Assembly (NCBI GenBank): GCA_020636255.1
Contig: JACJYE010000008.1
Coordinates: forward strand, 313,772 to 377,771
DNA from: Lewinellaceae bacterium
Lineage (GTDB): Bacteria > Bacteroidota > Bacteroidia > Chitinophagales > Saprospiraceae
DNA length: 64,000 nucleotides
Direction of reading: 5' to 3'
Under the pieces are notes generated by a model, which made no database searches, was not told where the DNA came from, and was given only the letters and a program-made list of their open reading frames with translations. Made by a program: the position numbers and the translations under genes. Positions 1 to 7,998 of this stretch are shown here, piece after piece. Each line of letters starts with the position of its first letter. The first letter of the stretch is position 1.

Positions 1-876
1 GGTCGCCGGGTTGCCGTCGGGGTCGACGGCCCATTGCAGCATGTTGGTCAGGCCGGAAATAGAGGTCCCGTCGGGGCAATCGCCGCCCAGGCCGATACCT
101 CCCATCCACTGCGCGCCGAAAGCTACGCCTACGGTGTCCTGCGCAATGCGGTCCAGCCCCAGGACGATCCCCGTAACGTGGGTGCCGTGTATATCGCAGT
201 CGAGCGGCCCGCTAAAGCTGCGCCAGCTCAGGCTCATGGGGTTGTAATGGTAAGTGAACTGGTTGTGCAATGCCGGGTGGGCAGCGTCCTGCCCGGTATC
301 GATGATGAGGGCCTTGCGCCCGTAACCGCTATAACCCAGCGCCCACATCTCGGGAGCGCCGATAGCCTGCAGGCCGTTCTCGACATTATCGAGCGAAGGC
401 GGCGCCGGGCTGAAAGTCTCCGATTCATTTTCAAAAGTGATCCTGCTGTCTACCTCAATCCAGGCGATCTCGGGCCGGCGGCTTAGCTCCTGCACGGCAT
501 CGGCCGTAGCATCGGCGAAGATGGCGTTCATGATCCAGTACGGGCGCACATTTTGAACGCCGGGCATGGCCTGCAGCACGGCCAGCATGGCAGGTTGCGT
601 AGCCGCCGCTTTGGCCTGAAGGGCGGTGATCAGCTCCAGGCTGCGCATTTCGAGGCTGGCGTTCCGGCGGATAAGGCCCTGTTCCATGGCCGGCACATCT
701 ACCTGATCGGCGAGCATGATCCATATCGGGTGCGGGGCCTGAGGGGCAGCTTGCAGCTCCGCCTGCAGGGCGGGTTTGATCTTTTCATCAGCCGTTTGGG
801 CAAAGGTGAGGTTAGGTGTTACCCAGGCGCCGGCCAACAGCAATAGGGCCGGGAGTTTTTTCCATACTATATCCAT
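1..876 (-). CDS. S8 family subtilisin-like serine peptidase, N-terminal 292 residues (cut by window edge)
   Basis: The frame is open from the ATG at 876 to the window edge, so the 3' part is missing. It begins with a signal peptide (MDIVWKKL, then a Leu/Ala core ending near LTFAQ), followed by a propeptide-like region of about 130 residues. The subtilase domain then starts: the catalytic Asp is D193 in LIIDTGQD and the catalytic His is H230 in DIHGTHVTG. The catalytic Ser lies outside the window. It is a tandem paralogue of the next gene upstream (1024-4023): Asp and His have identical residue numbers in both, and the propeptides share NAIF, TQP and AIGAP stretches. By analogy with that gene it is probably a secreted protease with a C-terminal sorting domain, but that end is not visible. 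Confidence 0.9.
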   Translation of the reverse strand, partial: MDIVWKKLPALLLLAGAWVTPNLTFAQTADEKIKPALQAELQAAPQAPHPIWIMLADQVDVPAMEQGLIRRNASLEMRSLELITALQAKAAATQPAMLAVLQAMPGVQNVRPYWIMNAIFADATADAVQELSRRPEIAWIEVDSRITFENESETFSPAPPSLDNVENGLQAIGAPEMWALGYSGYGRKALIIDTGQDAAHPALHNQFTYHYNPMSLSWRSFSGPLDCDIHGTHVTGIVLGLDRIAQDTVGVAFGAQWMGGIGLGGDCPDGTSISGLTNMLQWAVDPDGNPAT

Positions 877-923
877 AAGAAAACAGGGTTTAATAGCTAG
901 CAAAGCTCGCTGGTTACGGGACG

Positions 924-931
924 TAAAGATA
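924..931 (-). promoter_or_regulatory. possible -7 promoter box of the first subtilase gene
   Basis: On the minus strand the bases read TATCTTTA, one mismatch from the Bacteroidota -7 box TAnnTTTG, with TTCT about 20 nt further upstream where TTTG is expected. It lies about 50 nt before the start codon at 876. This is a motif match only. Confidence 0.3.
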
Positions 932-1023
932 CGCCCGTATCCCTCTAAAAAAGAACCGGACAAAGGGTTCTGGTTTGTACAGTAAGATACACTTTGCCAA
1001 TTGGGCAAATGTCAGGCTACGTA

Positions 1024-4023
1024 TTAACGCCCGATCAGCAATTTTTCTACAAGCCTGCGGCCATCCGCTTGTACGGCTACCCAATAGGCGCCGGGGGGAA
1101 GGCCCTGCACAGAGATCTCAACCGTAGAGCCCTCAGCCGGGCCTATGCGGCGGTTCAGGACGGGCCTGCCCAGGACATCCATGACCGCGATAGCTGCCTC
1201 CGAATGCAGCGGGCTGTTGAACACCAGGAATACCCGCTGGCTCGCCGGGTTGGGGAACAGGCTGAAACCTTTCGGCTCAGCAACTGAAACCGTGTGGTTG
1301 ATCGTGCCTTCCGTCACCTGTACGCTGCCGATGCTACTGCTGCTGCAGCCTTCAGGGCCGACAGCTGTGAGCGTTACCTGGTACACCCCTGTATCGCCGT
1401 AAGCATGGGCCGGGTTTTGCAGGCTGCTGGCCGTGCCGTCGCCGAAATCCCACAGCCAGGAGATAGCCCCGGTAGATTGATCCGAAAAAGCGACCTCGTT
1501 GGAGCCCAAAGCCAGGTCAATAAGGGTATCCTGAGGGGTGAAAGCCACCTGTGGAGCGTTATTGGCCGCAGCCACGCCGATTTCCAGAGGCGTCCGCCCG
1601 CAGAAGTAGTCGTACTCAATTTCCCAGTCGAAGAAATAGTAATAAAAGATGGTACTGTTGGTCGACCGGGTTATCGACATCACTTTTGGCACGGTATAGG
1701 GGAAGGAAGTAACGCCTACCGTAAAGCGCAGAGGGTTGCCTACTCCGAGCACCAGCTTCTGGCCATCGCCGGGCTGTATCAGCAGGTCGAGCGTAACGCG
1801 TTGTTCGCCGGCCTGCAGCTGGACGATCTTGTTGACCGTCGAGCCATCCGCGCGGACCAGCCTGATCAGGCGGCCGCCGGCCTCTTCGGCATAGACTTTT
1901 ACGGAACGCAGGTAAAAGGACGTTTCGGCATTGAAAATGAGCCCTTGTTCCGTGTTGCCCATTTGCACATTACCCGTGTATTCGCTTTTCCCTACCTGGG
2001 CCAGCGGCGACACCCTGGCGTAAACCGTTTGGGGGTTGCCACCCACCTGCATCAGCAAGGGGTTGCCTTCGCCCAGCAAGGCGCCGCCTTCTTCGGCATC
2101 ATACCAGCGCACCCGTGCCGGCGCATCATAGAGGCTCCGCAGCAGTGCCTGGCTGTTCTGGCATACAGGGGCGCCGCCAATTACTTCGGCAGGCACTTTA
2201 TCTTCTTCAATGACCTTTACTTCTTTCTTGAGCCGGTTGTTCAGGCTGCGGGCATCCGGCTGCCCGTTGGCCTCGATGGCCTCGACAACCAGCACCCTGT
2301 CGCCTGCCGGTGCACTGAGCGGAGGCAGCAACAGTTCAAGCCGTTCTTTAGGCAACAGCAGCCCTTCCCAGGTGTGTTCGAGGGCGGGGGCGGCATTATC
2401 TTCCAGGCTCAGGCGGAAAGTGATGGACGTAAGGGTATCTGTTCCGTCATTTTCCAGCAGCACAAGTGGCGTAATGGCCTCGGCACAGTTGAACTCGGAA
2501 ACTTCGACACTCAGGAGCACGACATCGTTGGTAGCCTCTATCGGGGCTACGGGCTCGTGGCCCTGGTCAACCAGGTACTGGAATGCCGCCGGCAGGTTGA
2601 TGATGCCCATGCCATAGATATTGTCTTCTCCTGCCTGGCCGAGGTCGGTACAGCTAAAGTACAAGGCCAGCATGATATCTTCCCCGCTGAGGTAAGGGAA
2701 GGCCTGCTTCAGCAACAGGATCGCCCCGGAAGTATGGGGAGCGGAAAAGGAAGTGCCATCCGCAACCGTATAACCTCCGCCAACGGTGGCCATGCGGACC
2801 TGAGTGCCCGGCGCCGACACTTCGGGCTTGATCGACAGGGAGCCGGAACCACTGCAAATGGATGGGCCCCTGCTGGAAGACACATTGATGGGAAATGATG
2901 GGTTGTTGGCATTCACATTGCCCACGGTAAAAATGCGTACCAGGTCGTAGTTCAGCACACCGGGCCGGGAAATGGTGGATGCGCCGGGCCCTTCATTACC
3001 TGCCGCGTATACGACCGCAATGCCGGCCCCCATCAGCGCATCGTAGAGGTTGCGTTCGACCCCGTCGAAGCAGTCGGCCGCCGATGCCGTACCGCCCCAT
3101 GAATTGTTGATCACATCGGGCATATCATCGGTAGTAGCAGCATTGCCATCGGGGTTAAGCGCCCATTGCATCGTCTGGAAAGAGCTCAGGACGGTACCGT
3201 CGTACTGGCAGGTACCGCCGGAAGTGAGGTTGAGAAATATGGGCCCGCCCATCCATTCGCCATCGAAGGCCACGCCCAGCGTATCGCGGTTGATGCGGTC
3301 CATCCCAACGGCACAGCTGGCGACGTTGGTGCCATGGCTATCGCAGTAGCCTACGGCATCGGGGCTGGCCCACGACTCGTCGAAAGGATGGTTGTGGTAA
3401 GCGAACTGGTTGAACAAGGCAGGGTGGCCGATGTCCTGGCCGGTATCGATGATCAGCACTTTGCGCCCGTAGCCGGTATATCCCTGCGCCCACAGTTGGG
3501 GAGCGCCGATGGCCTCCGGGCCGGGTTCTGTATTATCGTTCAGGATGGGAGCGGCATTGGTGCTTTGCCCCTGGTCGAAAGCCTGAAGCGGTTGGTTATA
3601 GCCGATGTACTCGATCGCCGGATGGTGGCTCAGCCGGGCAATAGCGGCATAATCGGCTTCCATAAAAATGGCGTTGACGATCCACAGCGGTTCGATGGAG
3701 GAAGGCCTGACGCCTTCCATTTTCTCCAGCTCCTCCAGCAAAGGCGGCTGGGTTGCCCCGGCCTTTTCCTGTAAGCCGGTTATAATGGCATAAGCCCTTT
3801 CCTGAAGGCTGGCCCCGCGGGCCTTCAATTGCTGCTCGAGCGCCCTGACATCAAGGTGGACTGAAAGCGCCACGTATATGGAGTGGTACCCTTCCGGCCG
3901 GCTTTCAAGCTGTTCCAGGAGGCTGCTCGTCAACGTTGATGGTTCAAGGGTTTGAGCGCTAAGGGTAAAGAATAAGCCCGGCATGAGGCCCATGCCCAGG
4001 ATAAGTTTTTTCCATACTTTCAT
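1024..4023 (-). CDS. secreted S8 subtilisin-like peptidase with PKD domain and type IX secretion sorting tail (999 aa)
   Basis: The start at 4023 gives a signal peptide (MKVWKKLILGMGLMPGLFF, then TLSAQ); the frame runs 65 codons further upstream, but that extension crosses a mobile element and is not credible. After a propeptide, the subtilase domain carries D193 (LIIDTGQD), H230 (CDSHGTNV), the AAGNEGP oxyanion segment and S425 (ADGTSFSAPH), so the triad is complete. A beta-rich stretch with CARDB-like and Ig-like character follows, then a PKD domain (WLWDFGDGTAS near residue 900). The last 80 residues are a Por secretion tail (FSLFPNPASQRVF, then GAYWVAV, ending in LLIGR), known to direct export through the type IX system and cell-surface attachment. 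It is the full-length tandem paralogue of the truncated gene downstream. Confidence 0.95.
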   Translation of the reverse strand: MKVWKKLILGMGLMPGLFFTLSAQTLEPSTLTSSLLEQLESRPEGYHSIYVALSVHLDVRALEQQLKARGASLQERAYAIITGLQEKAGATQPPLLEELEKMEGVRPSSIEPLWIVNAIFMEADYAAIARLSHHPAIEYIGYNQPLQAFDQGQSTNAAPILNDNTEPGPEAIGAPQLWAQGYTGYGRKVLIIDTGQDIGHPALFNQFAYHNHPFDESWASPDAVGYCDSHGTNVASCAVGMDRINRDTLGVAFDGEWMGGPIFLNLTSGGTCQYDGTVLSSFQTMQWALNPDGNAATTDDMPDVINNSWGGTASAADCFDGVERNLYDALMGAGIAVVYAAGNEGPGASTISRPGVLNYDLVRIFTVGNVNANNPSFPINVSSSRGPSICSGSGSLSIKPEVSAPGTQVRMATVGGGYTVADGTSFSAPHTSGAILLLKQAFPYLSGEDIMLALYFSCTDLGQAGEDNIYGMGIINLPAAFQYLVDQGHEPVAPIEATNDVVLLSVEVSEFNCAEAITPLVLLENDGTDTLTSITFRLSLEDNAAPALEHTWEGLLLPKERLELLLPPLSAPAGDRVLVVEAIEANGQPDARSLNNRLKKEVKVIEEDKVPAEVIGGAPVCQNSQALLRSLYDAPARVRWYDAEEGGALLGEGNPLLMQVGGNPQTVYARVSPLAQVGKSEYTGNVQMGNTEQGLIFNAETSFYLRSVKVYAEEAGGRLIRLVRADGSTVNKIVQLQAGEQRVTLDLLIQPGDGQKLVLGVGNPLRFTVGVTSFPYTVPKVMSITRSTNSTIFYYYFFDWEIEYDYFCGRTPLEIGVAAANNAPQVAFTPQDTLIDLALGSNEVAFSDQSTGAISWLWDFGDGTASSLQNPAHAYGDTGVYQVTLTAVGPEGCSSSSIGSVQVTEGTINHTVSVAEPKGFSLFPNPASQRVFLVFNSPLHSEAAIAVMDVLGRPVLNRRIGPAEGSTVEISVQGLPPGAYWVAVQADGRRLVEKLLIGR

Positions 4024-4094
4024 AAGAAGACGATAGTTTGCTGCAAAAAATGGATTCCAAGATAGGAAATTATACCACTTTACGGCATGTTTAT

Positions 4095-4623
4095 CAGGGC
4101 AATCGCATTTAAAAAAGTTTTCTTCATCTCCCCCTGGCACGAACGTGGGAAGGCGCTTCACTTCTGGAATGTTTGGATAATCCATGAAGAAAACCTCGCC
4201 TTGAATTGTAGCCAAAAACCCATAAGGCCGTTTGCCCCGGCTGTAGCAGCCACGTAAGCAACAGCGAAAGCCCGGTAGCCCCTCCTGGGCATCCCGGACA
4301 ATCCGCCTTTAGCAGGTTTGGCGTTAAAAAACGGCCCTTACAAAGCCTTCATTTGCCAGGCCAGCAGAAAACCTGTCTGAGCCACGAAGCAGCTAAAAGA
4401 AGCCTAAAGCGGCACGAGCGCGAAGCAAAAAAAAGTGATGAACTGAACCAGATGGCGAGTTTGTTTTCTGCAGAACCCCAGGCGGGCCGTTTTAGCCAAA
4501 GCTGCGCAGGCGGCGGCTTTTTTGGTTCGTTTTTTGGCCGCCCAAAAAATGAACGAAGGAGATCGGGCAAAATCCAGGAGGCCCGATGATTAACAAAGCA
4601 TAAAATCAAATGCGATTGCCCTG
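4095..4623. mobile_element. 529-bp non-autonomous element, 16-bp terminal inverted repeats, 10-bp target duplication
   Basis: The element starts with CAGGGCAATCGCATTT (4095-4110) and ends with its exact reverse complement (4608-4623). It is flanked by a perfect 10-bp direct repeat, GCATGTTTAT, at 4085-4094 and 4624-4633. No transposase frame lies inside. Termini starting CAGGG with an 8-10-bp duplication fit the ISAs1 family (family knowledge; the assignment is an inference). The interior holds a 178-bp segment (4150-4327) and a 58-bp hairpin module (4507-4564), both found again near 35.2 kb. The right-hand duplication contains the vsr stop codon, and the left end lies about 70 bp before the subtilase start. 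Confidence 0.85.
4507..4564. repeat. 58-bp palindromic repeat module, copy 1
   Basis: These 58 bp are identical to 35197-35254. The core can fold: GTTCGTTTTTTGG is followed by a 2-4-base loop and CCAAAAAATGAAC, a stem with one G-T wobble. In this copy the module is near the right end of the 529-bp element; in the other it is near the left end, so it moves independently of its host element or the elements are mosaics. Confidence 0.85.
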
Positions 4624-4629
4624 GCATGT

Positions 4630-5103
4630 TTATTTGTCGCGTTTCCGCTTTTCCAATTCATCCGTAACAGCCCGCAGACAGATGTCAAACTCTTTTTTCA
4701 GCTTGTGCTCCCAAAAGCGGAAGACCGTCCAGCCCATTTCCTGCAACGCCAGGGTATTTTCACGGTCGCGCTGCATATTGCGCTCGATCTTGGGTATCCA
4801 ATACTCCCGGTTGTGTTGAATGCGCGGTTTTTTTTCCTCCCAATTGTAACCGTGCCAGAACTCACCATCGACAAACACGGCCACCTTGAACTTTTTAAAG
4901 GCGATATCCGGTTTGCCCGGCAGGCCGCTGACGTCTTTCCGGTAGCGGTACCCCAACTGCCACAATGCCCGGCGCAACATCAGCTCCGCGCGGGTATCGG
5001 TAGAGCGGATCTTCTGCATCAGGCGGGAACGGCTCTGCGGCGTATACCGGCTTTGTTCATCGCTGAATGCAGGGACCTTGATGGGCTTTTCTTTTTCGGG
5101 CAT
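4630..5103 (-). CDS. vsr: very-short-patch-repair (Vsr) type endonuclease, zinc-ligand-less variant (157 aa)
   Basis: Length and sequence match the Vsr mismatch endonuclease family, which nicks beside T:G mismatches arising from deaminated 5-methylcytosine. The N-terminal RSRLMQKIRSTDT matches the family start, GKPDIAFKKF carries the metal-binding Asp, and FWHG keeps the Phe/Trp intercalating residues and the catalytic His. The four Cys/His positions that hold the structural zinc in the E. coli enzyme (C66, H71, C73, C117) appear here as E, Y, W and H, so zinc binding is probably lost. The ATG at 5103 was chosen because the upstream extension is not family-like. No cytosine methyltransferase is adjacent, so it may be a stand-alone repair or defence nuclease. 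Its stop codon lies within the target duplication of the neighbouring element. Confidence 0.88.
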   Translation of the reverse strand: MPEKEKPIKVPAFSDEQSRYTPQSRSRLMQKIRSTDTRAELMLRRALWQLGYRYRKDVSGLPGKPDIAFKKFKVAVFVDGEFWHGYNWEEKKPRIQHNREYWIPKIERNMQRDRENTLALQEMGWTVFRFWEHKLKKEFDICLRAVTDELEKRKRDK

Positions 5104-5137
5104 ATAGAAATAACTGAAAATGTTCAACCGGAATATA

Positions 5138-5160
5138 CTTATTATTTGAACACTACTTAA
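5138..5160 (-). repeat. dispersed short motif (GTGTTCAAAtAATAAG type), copy 1
   Basis: On the minus strand this reads TTAAGTAGTGTTC followed by AAATAATAAG. It differs by one base over 23 bp from the copy at 25954-25976, and related copies lie at 11148-11165 (minus) and 58785-58806 (plus). All four are in spacers. Function unknown. Confidence 0.6.
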
Positions 5161-5192
5161 CCTATTTTGCATCAACAAATCCGCCGCCACTG

Positions 5193-5223
5193 TTGTACAT
5201 AATACAAGCTGGCATTATATTTA
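5193..5223 (+). promoter_or_regulatory. predicted promoter of the Bax-inhibitor-1 gene
   Basis: TTG at 5193-5195, a 20-nt spacer, then TATATTTA at 5216-5223, close to the Bacteroidota consensus TTTG/TAnnTTTG. The start codon follows 20 nt later. Confidence 0.5.
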
Positions 5224-5243
5224 GGCTGTAAAAAAACCAAACC

Positions 5244-6014
5244 ATGAGTAGAAGAAGAAGTTTTTTCGAATCCCGAAACCCGGTGATGAAGGATAAAATT
5301 TACCAGGAAGCGGCGCACAACGTGCTCGATGCAAATATGACACAGGCCGGTATTATCCGGGAGCGCATGACCGTTCAGGGGGCTATCAATAAATCGCTGT
5401 TATTGGGAGGCATTATGCTGCTGACAGCGGCCATCAGCTTTTACAGCCCCAGCCCGCTTTTCATGTGGGGAGGCGCTATCGGCGGCCTCATCGTCGTGGT
5501 CATCGCTTCCTTCCGGCCCCAGTACTCCCCTACCCTGGCGCCTTTGTACGCGGCTTTGGAAGGCCTTTTCGTAGGCGCGATCTCAGCGATCTACGCCCAC
5601 GCATTCAACGGCATCGTTTTTCAGGCGGTTACCCTTACCATGGCCGTGTTCTTCCTGATGCTGTTCATTTACAAATCCCGCATCATCAGGGTAACGAGCA
5701 AATTCCGCACCGGGGTCATCATGGCAACAGGTGGTATATTCGTGGTGTACCTCATCACCTGGGTGCTTTCCTTATTCGGCATAAACATGCCCTACCTGCA
5801 TGAAGGCGGCATAGTCGGCATCGGCATCAGCCTGCTGATCGTAGGCGTAGCAGCACTGAACCTCCTGCTCGATTTCGACAACTTCGAAAAGGGCGAACAG
5901 TATGGCGCGCCAACCTATATGGAATGGTTTTCCGCCATGGGGCTGCTCATCACATTGGTGTGGCTGTATATCGAGATCCTGCGGCTGATCGCCATATTCT
6001 CTTCCAACGACTGA
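5244..6014 (+). CDS. Bax inhibitor-1 / YccA family integral membrane protein (256 aa)
   Basis: A cytosolic N-terminus of about 50 residues is followed by seven hydrophobic segments. The family signature is clear at the C-terminal end: LLLDFDNFEKG with paired Asp residues, then MEWFSAMGLLITLVWLYIEI in the last helix. Members of this branch (Bax1-I, YccA/YbhL-like) are poorly characterised in bacteria; relatives elsewhere act as pH-dependent calcium leak channels through the conserved aspartates. The length is typical. It is a single-gene unit with its own predicted promoter and followed by a 600-bp spacer. Confidence 0.9.
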   Translation: MSRRRSFFESRNPVMKDKIYQEAAHNVLDANMTQAGIIRERMTVQGAINKSLLLGGIMLLTAAISFYSPSPLFMWGGAIGGLIVVVIASFRPQYSPTLAPLYAALEGLFVGAISAIYAHAFNGIVFQAVTLTMAVFFLMLFIYKSRIIRVTSKFRTGVIMATGGIFVVYLITWVLSLFGINMPYLHEGGIVGIGISLLIVGVAALNLLLDFDNFEKGEQYGAPTYMEWFSAMGLLITLVWLYIEILRLIAIFSSND

Positions 6015-6088
6015 GACACGCTGATCCATTTAGCGGCAAATGTAAAAGGCCCTATGGCTTCACGGTTGAGGCCACTCCGAGTTAGGCC

Positions 6089-6154
6089 ACACAAAGACGG
6101 CACATAGCTGCACAAACGGATATTCCCCTGTGTAGCGCTGTGTCGTCTTTGCGT
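6089..6154. repeat. imperfect 26-bp inverted repeat (hairpin)
   Basis: The arms 6089-6114 and 6129-6154 match at 21 of 26 positions around a 14-nt loop. It sits between the convergent ends of the Bax-inhibitor-1 gene and the candidate RNA at 6176-6335. It may be a terminator for the rightward gene or a remnant of a palindromic repeat. Confidence 0.5.
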
Positions 6155-6175
6155 ATCTCTGTTTAAAAACAGGGA

Positions 6176-6335
6176 CAAAAAAAAACAGGGTAACCGCGTC
6201 GAAACGCAGCACCCTGTATAACCCCAAAAAACCAAATGAAAACAATCTACATATGAATGCTCTTTATCGAAAGAGTCGATTTCTAGATTAGAATACAGCG
6301 CCGGGGGTACCTTTGTTCCCCTCTTCGTGTCATTT
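6176..6335 (-). ncRNA. candidate small RNA, about 160 nt, in the 600-bp spacer before radA
   Basis: The spacer 6015-6611 has no convincing ORF. On the minus strand it has an exact -7 box TAACTTTG (6348-6341). At 6217-6185 there is a terminator-like hairpin (ACAGGGT / ACCCTGT with inner GCGT / ACGC) followed directly by nine T. Two more small hairpins lie between (CTCTTT/AAAGAG and GGGG/CCCC). No good -33 TTTG lies at the expected spacing, so the promoter is only half supported. The rest of the spacer, 6350-6611, is AT-rich with nothing else recognised. Boundaries are inferred from the box and the terminator. Confidence 0.4.
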
Positions 6336-6340
6336 TAACG

Positions 6341-6348
6341 CAAAGTTA
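6341..6348 (-). promoter_or_regulatory. -7 promoter box for the candidate small RNA
   Basis: The minus strand reads TAACTTTG, an exact TAnnTTTG match. The -33 element is not recognisable. Confidence 0.35.
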
Positions 6349-6611
6349 ACAGATATTTTCAATTAAAGTAATTTAGAAGATTTTTTTTACTGTTAAATTT
6401 CCATAACACCTTGTGGAATAACCAATTACACAACATTCCACTATGATGCCGAGGCGCATCTTTTTTTAAATCACCCGATCAAAATAAGACTATTTTCTAA
6501 AAACTACAAGCTCTTTTTAAAGTAATTGATAGATTGCCGAAATCTTGACAGATTATCATATATACTGATAAAAATACGTCAATTTGACTTAACATCCAAA
6601 AGTATACTGGC

Positions 6612-7988
6612 TTGGCTAAAGTTAAAAAAATATTCGCCTGTACGAACTGCGGCGCCGTAGCACCTAAATGGGTGGGGAAATGCCCCCATTGCGGCGAATG
6701 GAACACTTATGTTGAAGAAGTCATTTCCAGGGAAATCACGGAAGAAGAAAAGCGGCGCCCCTGGAAAGGCGACGACAAAAAGGCCGGCGCCCGCCCGGTG
6801 CCCCTGCCCGAGATCCAGGCGGGTGCGACTCAGCGGCTGCTTGCTCCCGATGAGGAGCTGAACAGGGTGCTGGGCGGTGGCATCGTCCCGGGTTCACTGG
6901 TGCTGATCGGCGGGCAGCCCGGCATTGGGAAGTCTACCCTCCTCCTGCAGCTCGCACTTCAGCTGAATACCAAAGTGTTGTACGTTTCCGGCGAAGAGAG
7001 CGATGAACAGATCAAAATGCGCGCCGACCGGATCGGAGAGCAGGCAGATCAATGCTACATTCTCACCGAAACCAATACGACTAAGATCCTGTCGCAGGCC
7101 CAGCATCTGGAACCCGGCCTCATCATCATCGACTCCATACAAACGCTTTCCAGCCCGCACATCGAATCTATGCCGGGCAGTGTTTCTCAGGTCCGCGAGT
7201 GTGCCGGTGAACTACAGCGCTTTGCCAAGGAAAGCAACATCCCGATATTTCTCATAGGGCACATTACCAAAGAAGGCTCCATTGCCGGCCCCAAATTACT
7301 GGAACATATCGTCGATGTAGTCCTGCAGTTCGAAGGCGACCAGAACTATACCTACCGCATCCTCCGGACGATCAAGAACCGCTTCGGCAGCACCGACGAG
7401 CTGGGCATCTACGAGATGCAGGCCAGCGGCCTGCGGGAAGTGCCCAACCCTTCGGAATTGCTGCTGTCCCAAAAGGACGAAGACCTCAGCGGCAGTGCCG
7501 TAGCCGCCACTATCGAAGGCCTTCGGCCCATGCTCATCGAAGCGCAGGCGCTGGTAAGCCGCTCTGTTTACTCGGCCCCTCAGCGTTCGGCAACCGGCTT
7601 CGACCTGCGGCGGCTGGGCATGTTGCTCGCCGTTCTGGAGAAACGCGCCGGGCTGCCTTTTTTTCAGAACGACGTCTATCTGAACATCGCCGGCGGCATC
7701 CGCGTCGATGACCCGGCCATCGACCTGGCGATCGTCAGCGCACTGATCTCTTCTCTGCAGGATGTCGCCGTGCCCACCAACATCTGCTTCGCCGCAGAAG
7801 TCGGCCTGTCGGGCGAGATCCGCGCTGTCAACCGCATCGAGCAACGCATCCAGGAGGCCAACCGGCTGGGGTTCAGGGAGATCTACACCTCGAAATACAA
7901 CGTCAAAGGCCTGGACCCCGGGCGGTATGACATTCGTATCCGCGCTGTTGGCAAGATCGAGGAGTTGTTCGAAGCTTTGTTCACCTGA
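6612..7988 (+). CDS. radA: DNA repair protein RadA (Sms), 458 aa
   Basis: RadA is a RecA-like branch-migration helicase that processes recombination intermediates. The N-terminal C4 zinc finger is complete (CTNCGAVAPKW, then CPHCGEW). It is followed by the Walker A motif GGQPGIGKSTLL near residue 100, a DSIQTL Walker B stretch, the RadA-specific KNRFG motif (IKNRFGSTDELG), and a C-terminal Lon-protease-like domain. The length is typical of the family. The start is TTG at 6612, which places the zinc finger at the usual distance from the N-terminus; no ATG is available before the finger. It stands alone, and the next gene is on the other strand with its stop 10 bp away. Confidence 0.97.
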   Translation: MAKVKKIFACTNCGAVAPKWVGKCPHCGEWNTYVEEVISREITEEEKRRPWKGDDKKAGARPVPLPEIQAGATQRLLAPDEELNRVLGGGIVPGSLVLIGGQPGIGKSTLLLQLALQLNTKVLYVSGEESDEQIKMRADRIGEQADQCYILTETNTTKILSQAQHLEPGLIIIDSIQTLSSPHIESMPGSVSQVRECAGELQRFAKESNIPIFLIGHITKEGSIAGPKLLEHIVDVVLQFEGDQNYTYRILRTIKNRFGSTDELGIYEMQASGLREVPNPSELLLSQKDEDLSGSAVAATIEGLRPMLIEAQALVSRSVYSAPQRSATGFDLRRLGMLLAVLEKRAGLPFFQNDVYLNIAGGIRVDDPAIDLAIVSALISSLQDVAVPTNICFAAEVGLSGEIRAVNRIEQRIQEANRLGFREIYTSKYNVKGLDPGRYDIRIRAVGKIEELFEALFT

Positions 7989-7998
7989 ATATAACTGA

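Noticed and set aside
1294..2898. Long 534-codon frame on the plus strand over the subtilase gene
   Set aside because: Antisense shadow in GC-rich coding DNA; low-complexity content and no domain, while the minus strand has a clear subtilase.
4024..4215. N-terminal extension of the second subtilase by 64 residues
   Set aside because: The extension crosses the left target duplication and end of the 529-bp element and lies before a complete signal peptide at 4023.
5258..5285. tRNA-like TTCGAATCCC at the start of the Bax-inhibitor gene
   Set aside because: No acceptor stem or other arms can be formed around it, and it lies in coding sequence.
6224..6294. Tiny plus-strand peptides (for example MNALYRKSRF) in the radA upstream spacer
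   Set aside because: Too short to support, and they lie over the hairpins of the candidate minus-strand RNA.
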